From Eimeria necatrix (Eukaryota > Apicomplexa > Conoidasida > Eucoccidiorida > Eimeriidae), in assembly GCF_000499385.1 (NCBI RefSeq), contig NW_013651688.1:7076-19575 (forward strand): a stretch of 12,500 nucleotides of DNA, in the 5' to 3' direction. Every line of letters starts with the position of its first letter. The first letter of the stretch is position 1. The position numbers and the translations under genes are program-made. Positions 1 through 10,266 of this stretch are shown here, in pieces. Under the pieces are notes generated by a model. It was not told where the DNA came from. It saw nothing but the letters and a program-made list of their open reading frames with translations, and searched no databases.

Positions 1-1
1 G

Positions 2-92
2 GCAGTTTGCCGCAGCAGCGATTTGGTGGCTGTGGGGACTTCTCGAGGCGTTTGTGTCTTGTCGCGTTTGGAGGCTCGCCGCTTTAGCGGAG

Positions 93-152
<60 letters not shown>

Positions 153-582
153 GTGGGGAGGGCAGCCCCGCGCTCACCGCTGCTGCAGCGGAGCTCAGCC
201 GCGAACTTGCTGCTTCGAGGTGTCTGCTGTGCTGCTGCCTCAGCAGCACTTGTGCATTTCCAGCCCCAAACGAAGCAGCAGGTGCTGTTGCTGCTGCTGC
301 ATGCAGCAGCGACAGCAGTTTGCTGCTGCTGAGCTACAAGAGCGGGCTCATAGCCTGGGTTGCTGTTGCTGCGCCGCCCGCCAGCACTCCGCAGCAAACA
401 GACACGCAGCAGCAGCAGCAGCAGCAGCAGCAGGGCCAAGATCGAGAGCAGCAGCAGCAGCAGCAGCAGCAGAATAGACAGCAGCAGCAGCAGCAGCAGC
501 AGAATAGACAGTTCTCGGTGGAGCTGCTCTGTCTTGCCCGATCGCGGGCTGCTGCAGCACCTTCTGGGGGGGATGCTTCGAG

Positions 583-618
<36 letters not shown>

Positions 619-860
619 CAGCCACCTCTGTTCTGTGCGATTTCTTGAGGGCAGCAGCAGTGGCTCGTCGCTGCTTCGCAGCAGCAGCAGCATCGGCAGC
701 AGCAGCAGCAGCAACGGGCTCAGCTTCGGGTCTCGAGGCTGTGTTGCTGCTGCTCTCGCAGTAGATGAGACTGGCACTTTGCTGCTGCTGCTGCTGCACC
801 GCAGGCTGCTAAACTACAGCACAGAGGAGCGCCTGCTGGCTACGGGAATACCCTCCTTGG
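2..860 (+). other. VPS8: VPS8 coding exon 1 of window (beta-propeller, 5'-partial)
   Basis: The frame runs from base 2 (AVCRSSDLVAVGTSRGVCVL, one propeller strand pair) to a donor at 861 (gtacgc). Recognisable propeller strands are SSDSSLLLLSYKSGLIAWV near 310-365, HLCSVRFLEG near 620-650 and AVDETGTLLLLLLHRRLLNY near 760-820. Between them lie poly-Ala (95-149), poly-Gln (408-510, 583-616) and poly-Ser (655-713) loops. It ends in phase 1 and joins the next exon at 1205 as a GCA (Ala) codon. Confidence 0.75.
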
Positions 861-868
861 GTACGCTC

Positions 869-918
<50 letters not shown>

Positions 919-1216
919 GTTGTCGCCAGTGCTGCTGCCTCTGCCTTAGTGCAGCTGCTGCAGCTACTCTTTCTTTACCTTACAGCAGCTGTTGGTGCTG
1001 CTGCTGCTGCCTTCGCATATTAGGGCGCCGTTGCTGCTTCTGCTGCTGCTGCGCTGTTACTGCTGCACCGTTGCTGCTGTTCGCGTGCTGCTGCTGCTGC
1101 TGCTGCTTCACCCGTAGCCTCTGCGCGTGCTGCTGCTGCAGGAGCCCTCCTTGACGTTCGGCCCATGCCTGTTCTTCCCGCGTCACCAGTGTGCTGCTTT
1201 GCAGCACCTGAGGTGC

Positions 1217-1259
<43 letters not shown>

Positions 1260-1953
1260 GCACATTGCTGCAGTCGCCTGCAGCAGCGCCGTGGTCGTTC
1301 TGACTGTGGACAGCAGCGCGAGCCTGGCGTATCACCTCGACGTAGGGCCTGCTGCAGCAGCTCCAGTGTGAACAGCAGCAACAACTGCAGCAGCAGCAGC
1401 AACTACTATAGCAGCAGCAGAAGCAGCATGAAGCGCAGCAGCTGCTGCTCCCTAACAGAGCCCGCAGCACGAACGGACGCAGCCACGTCGCCGCTTGCTG
1501 CTGCCTGTGTGCGTCTGTGTTTGCCGACTGCAGCTGAGCGAGCAGCAGCAGCAGCAGCAGCAGCAGCGGCTGGTGCAGCAGCAGCAGCAGCAGCAGCCGC
1601 AGGTGCTGCAGAACTTCCCCTGCATCTGCTGGATGGCCAGCAGCGACAAAAGTCGCCGCCTTTTCTCTTCTCCTGTGCTGGCAGTGAGTGTCTGAGGTGT
1701 ATAGACACCTCGTGCCCGCATCGCGTAGCAGCAGCAGCAGCCGCAGCAGCAGCAGCAGCCGCAGCAGCAGCAGGAAGGGCGGCAGCAACAGCAGCAACAG
1801 CAAAAGCAGCAGCAACGGCTACATCGGCAGCAGCAGCTGCAGCAGCAGCAACAGCATCAGCAAGGACGGCTGCTGCTGCAGCACATGGTGCAGCTGTTTC
1901 ATCTGCAGCGGCATCAGCAGCAGCAGCAAAGACAATGGCAGCAACAGCAGCAC

Positions 1954-1985
<32 letters not shown>

Positions 1986-2256
1986 GTCCTATTTGGTGCT
2001 TTTTTGCTTCCCTCACCTGTGCCAGTTGCTTCTTTTTGCTGCTGTCTTCTTTAGTTTAAGGCCTTTGCATAATTTGTCCTGCTTGCTTTGCTGCTGCAGG
2101 TTGCTGCAGGCCCTTTGCTGCTGCTGCTGCAGCTCGACGGCAGCAACGTGACGCGCCTTTCTCCCTCGTTTGGCCTCTGTGCTGCAGCACAAGTAAGCAG
2201 CAGCAGCAGCAGCAGCGGCTGCGACGGCAAGTACAGCAGCAGCAGCATCAGCAACG

Positions 2257-2311
<55 letters not shown>

Positions 2312-2426
2312 ATAGGTGGCTGTCTCAGTCTGCTGTTGCTGCTGCTCCGCAGGCAGTGGAGGCCCTGGGGGACTCTGTCATCTGCGTGCTGCACTCCTCT
2401 TCCGTAGTGACGCTTTACCAATTAGT

Positions 2427-2459
<33 letters not shown>

Positions 2460-2815
2460 GCAGCAGCTGCAGCTGGTGCTGCTGCAGCACCTGGATGTGG
2501 GACATGTGCGGCCGCTGTACTACAGCTTCTCAGACACCTCGATTATCGTGCAGAAGCAGCAGCAGCAGCAGCAGCAGCAGCACCAACAGGCACGTGAAAA
2601 TTCATCTGCTGTTGCTGCTGCTGTGGATTGCTGCTGCTTCGGTCTGCTGCTGCTGCTGCTGCTGCATCTTCACGGGGCGCATTGAAACCGCTGCAGTTGC
2701 TGCTGCCTCGGTCTTTCGCTGTTGCGGCGGGCTTCTGCCGCTGCTTCTGCTGCTGCTGCTGCTGCTCTTACTTAACCCCGCTGCTGCTGCTGCTGCTGCT
2801 GCTCTTACCTAACCC

Positions 2816-2848
<33 letters not shown>

Positions 2849-3184
2849 AGGCATATGGCGCCGCCTCTGGGGGCGCTGGGGCCCTCCCCCTAGTGGCCCT
2901 CAGCTATGCGGGGGCCCTGGCAGCAACTCAGGTGTCTTTAGCTGCTGCATGCGGGCAAGAGGAGTTCAATTGCCTGCGGGAAATGTGCGCGCAGCAGCAG
3001 CAGCAGCAGCTGCAGCAGCTGCAGCTGCAGCAGCGGGGGCGGTATACACAGCAGCAGCTGCAGCAGCAGCAGCAACACGCGCTGCATCAGCCCTGCTGCA
3101 GCAGCTGCTCCGCATGCCTTTGTGCTGCTGCTGCTGCGGGCTGCACCGGCGCTTTCCAGCTGACAGTGGCGGGACTAGAGGTAA

Positions 3185-3232
<48 letters not shown>

Positions 3233-3523
3233 CTGCTGCAGCATGCTGCTGCTGTCGCTGCTGCCGATACTGTCGTTGCTGTCTTGTTGCTGCTGCTTCT
3301 TATCCACCACTTTTGCTGCTCGTAGGCTTTTGAATGCCTCTGCCGCTGCAGTTGCTGCCTCCGTTGCTGCTGCAGTTGCTGCTGCTGCTGCTGCGTGCCT
3401 TGAGCTGCTGCTATGGGTTTCATTTGCTGCACTTTTCTGCTGCTGCGTCTGTCTCCCTTTGCTGCCACTAGAGCCCGAGCTGCTTCTTCATCGCGGCGGC
3501 CTCTGTGCTGCTGCTGCTGCTTT

Positions 3524-3555
<32 letters not shown>

Positions 3556-3891
3556 AGTACTTACCGTTGATCACTGCTGCAGTAGTTGAGTTTAGTCTGT
3601 CTGTCTTCTTTTTTTCTGTTTACTTTTTTCTGCTTTGCTAAGTGCTGCGTGCCGCTGTTGCTGCTACTGCTGCTGCTGCTGTTGCTGCTGTTGCTGCTAT
3701 TGCCGCTGCTGCTGCTGTTGTTGCTGCTGCTGCTGCTTTATATTTTCACTTGCTGCTTTGCTGCTGCTGTGTGTGGGCTTAGGGCCTCCTAGTGCTGGAG
3801 CTTCACTGTCCCTTATTTGTCGTTGCAGCAGCATTTAGAAAAGGCCGAGTGGATTTGCCATTAGCGGTTGCTGCTGCTGCACTCAATGTGA

Positions 3892-3937
<46 letters not shown>

Positions 3938-4056
3938 CTGCCGCTCCCGGTGCGAGGCCCTGTGCTATGGGTCCCCTGGCGGGGCTTCAGCTGTTGCTGC
4001 TGCTGCTGCTGCAGACGACTGATGCTTATTCTAATCTGTCGGCCTTAAATGCTTAT

Positions 4057-4105
<49 letters not shown>

Positions 4106-4396
4106 AGGGATCAGTCCCTCCCCTCCTCTCTGTTCCCTCCAGTGCAGCCGCTCGCCAGCGCTTCTCGGAGACAGTCTGTCCCCCGCTGCTTGCTGCTGCT
4201 GCAGCTGCAGCGGACAGCAGCAGCAGGATGCAGCTTGAGCAAAACGAGCAGCAGCAGCGGCAGCAGCAAGAGCAGCAGCAGCATCCGCTTGTTGCTGTGG
4301 GACTGGCCGCACCAAGGGCTTTTTCGTGCTGCTTCGAGATGTGCGACCTGCTGCAGATTCCGGGATTGCTGCCGCCGTTGCTGCTGCAGTGGCTGC

Positions 4397-4427
<31 letters not shown>

Positions 4428-4668
4428 TCAGCTCAGCGCGGCCAGCGGCAAAGAGGCGCTGCTGCAGCGGCAGCTGAGAGCAGCTGCAGCAGAAAAGTGT
4501 GCTGCTGTCCTGTTTGCCTTAACGAGTCGCCATTTGCTGCTGCAGCAGCTTCCTGCTGCTAGCATGCCTAACAGTTTGCTGCTGCGGCTGCTAGCCTACC
4601 TGGAAGCCCAGCTTGAGGCAGCAGCAGCAGCAGCATTCCCTCAAGGGGAACAGACGCCACGGGCACAA

Positions 4669-4701
<33 letters not shown>

Positions 4702-4759
4702 CTTCTGGGACACGACGCAGTGGACGAGGCCGCGCTAATTGCATGGCTGCAACAGCCAC

Positions 4760-4796
<37 letters not shown>

Positions 4797-4900
4797 TGCA
4801 GCAACAGAAGCGCAAGAAACGGACACCAACTTCTCTGCCTTCTTTCTGCTTAGAACTTCAGTAAGAGAGGCATCAGTGGAAGGGAAAGCGCCTAAGGAAG

Positions 4901-4941
<41 letters not shown>

Positions 4942-5027
4942 GGCAGCAACAGCAAAGCTGCAACAGAGGGCATCGCGCAGCTGCAGCGCACACGACGCCT
5001 GGTAGAGTCGGTGCTGATCTATCTAGT

Positions 5028-5064
<37 letters not shown>

Positions 5065-5326
5065 GAGCAGCTGGATGTACACTCCATGGCCCGTGTCGCC
5101 TGCGCACATCGTCTGTGGACAGCAGCAACAACTCTGCTGTATCGAGGTGAGCCAACAGCAGCAGCAGCAACAGGAGCAGCAGCAATAGCAGCAACAGCAG
5201 CAGCAGCAGCTGCTGCAGCAGCAACTGCAGCAGCAGGACTTGCCATAGAGCAGTGCGCACAGCTACAGCAGCAGCAGTAGCAGCAGCAGCAGTAGCAGCA
5301 GCAGCAGTAGCAGCAGCAGCAGTAGC

Positions 5327-5360
<34 letters not shown>

Positions 5361-5668
5361 GTTGCATGCTGCTTTTCTCTCCTTAGGTTTTGCTGATGCT
5401 GTGGCCCCCATAGAGTGGCTGCTGGGGGAGCAGCTGCGCATACACCGCGTGCTGCAGCAGCAAATGCGGCAGTTCCTGTGCCCTCCGCTGGAAGCAGCAG
5501 CAGCAGCAGCAGCAGAAGGGGAGCCCACTTCCGCAGCAGCAGCAGCTGCTGCTGCTGCTGCGGACGCGCTTAAGGAGCTGCCCGTGTTCGTAGGCGAGGC
5601 AGACTGGCAGCTGCTGCTGCTGCAGCAGCTAGTCTTGCTGTGGCAGGACAAGTCCTTCCCGCTGCACG

Positions 5669-5714
<46 letters not shown>

Positions 5715-5876
5715 GCCCGAGTTCGCAGCAGAGCACATTCACGAGCTGCAGCGCGTTCTAGATTATATTTTTAGAAGGCAAGGAGCAGCAGCAGCAGCAG
5801 CAACTACTTCTGCTGCTGTTGCTGCGCCGCTACTTGTGCCTTTTGGGCAGCACAGAAGCCAGGAGCAGCTAGATCA

Positions 5877-5923
<47 letters not shown>

Positions 5924-6532
5924 TCTTCCAACCCCGAGACCCCCCTCCCGTACTCCAGCGGCTGCTGCTGGTGTCTAGCAGCAGCAGCATGGCGCTGCTG
6001 AGCGATTTGCTGCTGCTGCCGCTTCCCCGGGTTGCGCTGCAGCACTACGCTGCTGCTGCGGTGGAGCAGCAGCAGCAGGCTGCAGCAGCAGTGCTGCAGC
6101 AGCAGCAAGACCCACAGATGGACTTGCTGCCCGCAGCAGCAAACAGCAGCTCTTATGAGGCATGTCTGCTGCAGGTGCTGCTGCCAGGTGTTGCAGACAC
6201 AATCCTGTGGCTGCAGCAGCAGCACGCCGTGCACCGCGCTGCAGCAGACAAAGTCTCAGCAGCAGCGGAAGCAGCAGCAGCAGCGGAAGCAGCAGCAGCA
6301 GCAGCAGCAGCAAGTGGCGCTGATGCTTTTGAAGGCCCTCTGTGGGCCCTAAAGAGTCTGCTGCAGCAGCAGCAGCAGCAGATGCAGCGGCTGCACGCGG
6401 GCCTGTGGCAGCTGCTTGCTGTTGCTGCTGCTCGCGCGCAGCAGCACATAGTGAGCGACGCTTTGCTGCTGCAGCAGCTGTCTCTCTTTCTCATTCGCGG
6501 GAGGCCCTGCAGTCTGGTGCTGCTGCGCGCCT

Positions 6533-6580
<48 letters not shown>

Positions 6581-6786
6581 GTAGCAGCAGCAGCAGGCGG
6601 AACTCAACTGCCTGCAGCTGGAGTGTAGAGCTTGAGGAGGACCTTGAGCGGCTGCTGCTGCAGGAGGCAGCAGCAAGCGCTTCTGAAAGAGAAGCCAGCA
6701 GCAGCAGCAGCAGCAGCAGCAGCATGGATTGCTGCTGGACTGATCAACAGAGAGAGGCCTTACTGATTCGCCTCATTGAAAATGTT

Positions 6787-6819
<33 letters not shown>

Positions 6820-6990
6820 CCAACAGCAGACAAAGACGCAATGCTGCAGCGCGTGCGCAGCGCTGTGGCTCCCCTGCAGCAGCAGCAGCAGCTGCTGGCA
6901 GCAAAAGGCTTCCATGCTGCAGCAGCACGTCTCTTCGAAGTGTCGCGGGCCTACGACGACTTCCTTGGCTGCTGCCTCCTCTCTCACAGT

Positions 6991-7030
<40 letters not shown>

Positions 7031-7082
7031 CGCAGCAAGAGCAGCAACCAGAGCAGCAGCAACCGCAGCAGCAGCAGCAACC

Positions 7083-7118
<36 letters not shown>

Positions 7119-7224
7119 AACGGTGGAGCTTTGCTGCGCGTCTCCAAGCGTGTCGCTGTCTTGGCTGCCCGGGGGCCCCGCAGATGTCTTTGATGAAGTA
7201 AAGACTTTGCTGGGCGGCAGCAGC

Positions 7225-7267
<43 letters not shown>

Positions 7268-7337
7268 ACGCTGCTGCAGCGGGTGTCTTCCCAGCAGCAG
7301 CGGAAGCCCAGCACCCCACCAGCAGCAGCAGCAGCAG

Positions 7338-7398
<61 letters not shown>

Positions 7399-7550
7399 CT
7401 GTGGGACTACTGGCGGCTGCAGCTGCTGGACCTTTCTGCTTTTGCCAAGGCTGTTTGCCGTTTGCTGCCGCTGCTGCTGTCGAGAGACACAGAGCGGACA
7501 GGGGCCCTTCTCAGTTTGCTGCTGGAGGCGGGGGCCCAAAACGCGCAGAC

Positions 7551-7605
<55 letters not shown>

Positions 7606-7692
7606 TACGCGTCTACGCTTCTCAGGCTTCTAGACGGGAGCCCGGCCCTGCAGCTGCAGCTGCTGGACAAGCTGCTGCTGCCGTCGGAGCCA

Positions 7693-7728
<36 letters not shown>

Positions 7729-7792
7729 TTCTCACGGTACTTCTCCTCGCAGGAAAGCTACACGGAGTTTCTCCATGCTGAACTGCCAAGGC

Positions 7793-7839
<47 letters not shown>

Positions 7840-7943
7840 CAAACTATACCAGAGGCAGCAGTTACGAAATTTATAGAGACAGCAGCAGCAGCAGAGTGCA
7901 GTTTGCTGCTCCTCGGTTATTGCTGTTTTGCTGCTGTTGCTGC

Positions 7944-7979
<36 letters not shown>

Positions 7980-8160
7980 AGGTACTTCTCGCTGCTGTGC
8001 GGGGCAGATCCGTCTCGTGCTGCAGCAGCGCTGCAGCAGCTGCTGCCAGCAGAAGAGCAGCTGCCCCCCGACTTGCTGGAGTCTTTGCTGCTGGTCTCAA
8101 CGCAGCACAAAGCAATGGATGTTACTGCTGCACTCCTAGAGCGCAGCGGCGCAGTTGAGG

Positions 8161-8212
<52 letters not shown>

Positions 8213-8421
8213 TGGCGTAGCTGCTGCTGCTGTCGCGTTGCTGCTGCTGCGGTCTGCCCACGGCGGTGGCGCTGCAGATTTGCTGCTGCTGGTGCTAGTG
8301 CAAAAGGCCCACAGGACAGCTTGCTGCAGCAAAAGGGGGCAGAGTGCGTGACTGGCTTTATCGACTCTTAAGCTGCAGCGTTGCCGATTCGCTCCAAACA
8401 ACCTTTCTCGTTGTGCTTGTC

Positions 8422-8464
<43 letters not shown>

Positions 8465-8620
8465 AGGGGACGCTGCAGCTGCTGGAGTCTTCATTTCGGG
8501 AAGCGCTGGAAAGCATTTCGCTGCAGTTTAATTCGAGTGTATATACACTGGGGCCGGTGCTGCGGTGTCTGCGCAGACGGCTGGCCGGCTGCAGCAGCTT
8601 TGGGCCTCCTGCAGCACAGT

Positions 8621-8659
<39 letters not shown>

Positions 8660-9345
8660 AGGGGGGCACGGCCTACCGCGCGCTGCTGCAGCCCGGCGCA
8701 CTGCAGGCGGCAGCCCCAGCAGCGGCGGCGCCTGCTGCTGCTGCTGCTGCTCCCGCAGCAGCAGCAGCAGCAGCAGCAGCAGGGGAGAGCTGGTGGGCGG
8801 AGTGCAAAGAACTAGCAAATGTCTTTCGTGCTGTTGAAGCAGCAAAACGAGTTTGCTGCAGCAGCAGCCACTTCATCACCCCCCGCAGGCAGCAGCAGCT
8901 CTGGCGCAGCATGGCGCTGCTGACTGTGCAGATCTACGAAGCAAACCCAATGACGCAGCACTTGCTGCAGCAGCAGCAGCAGCAGCAGCAGGACAAGCGG
9001 CAGCAGCAGCAGCAGAACAAGCAGCAGCATCAGCAGCAGGAGGACAAACAGCAGCAGCAGCAGCAGGACAAACAGCAGCAGCAGCAGCAGGACAAACAGC
9101 AGCAGCAGCAGCAGGAGCAACGGGAGAGCAACCAACTGGAGAAACAGCTGCCTGCCGTCGGCGCCTTGGGAGAAGGAGCTGCTGCTGCTGCCGCTGCTGC
9201 TGCTGCTGTTGAGGGTCCCGTTGCTGCTGCTGCTGCTGCTGCTGCTCCTGCTGGGCGGCAGCAGCAGCCGCTGCGCTGCACGCTGTTTACAGTGCTTCTG
9301 GGCGAGGTGCTTGCTGCTGTGCTGCGCTGCTACAGAAGCTGCACA

Positions 9346-9389
<44 letters not shown>

Positions 9390-9552
9390 GACGGGCCTAG
9401 AGAAGCAGGCTTGCTACCCCACAGAAGCTGCTGCTGCTGCTGCAGTCATGGGCGAGCTGTGCCAGCAGCTGCCGCAGTCGCACGTTGCTGTTCTAAAGCC
9501 TGCTCTCGTATGCTGCTGCTGCTGCTGCTGCTCTCTGCTGCTTTATTCAAAG

Positions 9553-9585
<33 letters not shown>

Positions 9586-9862
9586 TATTGTCTCTCAGTT
9601 TATCTCCTGTGACTCTTTGTCTTTTATTTCTCTCTTCATTCTGCGATTGTTTGCTGCTGTTTCTGCACCAGCTGCTGTTGCTGCAGTTGCTGCCGCTGCA
9701 GCTGTTGCTGCTGCTGCTGTTTCTACTGTTGCTGCTGCTACTCCTTCCAGTGCTGCTGCTGCTGCTGCTGCTGCTGTCTTCTACCGTAGCTGTCTGCTAA
9801 TGTGGCTCTCCACAAAGTGGAAATCCTACCCATTTGCATGCTGCTGCTGCTGCTGCTGCTGC

Positions 9863-9941
<79 letters not shown>

Positions 9942-10220
9942 TTGTGTGAAGGTTGAGCTGTTGTCAGTGCTGGAAGGGGAGCGTTCGCTGCTGTCTACAG
10001 TTTGTGCTGCAGCAGCAGCAGACAGCAGTTTGCTGCTGCGGCTGCTGGCAGAGCGAAGGCTGGGGGGTCTTGCTGTGTCTCTTTCTGGCAGCAAAGAGGG
10101 CAGGAGGCAGCACGCTGCGCTTTGCTGCTGCTGCGGGGGCCCTTTGCTGCTGCCGCCCCCCACTGCTGCTGCTGCTGCTGCTGCTGCGCGCAGCAGCAGC
10201 AGCACCCCTAGTGGGACCCT

Positions 10221-10266
<46 letters not shown>

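Noticed and set aside
985..1120. Exon beginning at the strong acceptor tttaccttacag (ends 985)
   Set aside because: All three frames hit stops (1021, about 1114, about 1152) and none gives VPS8-like sequence; the acceptor at 1204 fits phase and content.
5019..5738. Long minus-strand open frames (here and at 1183-1815, 6760-7539, 9738-10466)
   Set aside because: They are translations of the CTG strand of CAG tracts (poly-Ala, poly-Leu, poly-Cys), overlap conserved VPS8 exons, and show no domain.
4671..7900. CRISPR-like regularly spaced repeats
   Set aside because: The periodic CAG blocks are simple trinucleotide slippage within a eukaryotic gene; there are no unique equal-length spacers and no cas genes.
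9617..9949. Hydrophobic open frames (poly-Leu, poly-Cys) suggesting membrane proteins in the last intron
   Set aside because: They are pure CTG-tract translations in an intron bounded by phase-matched VPS8 exons.
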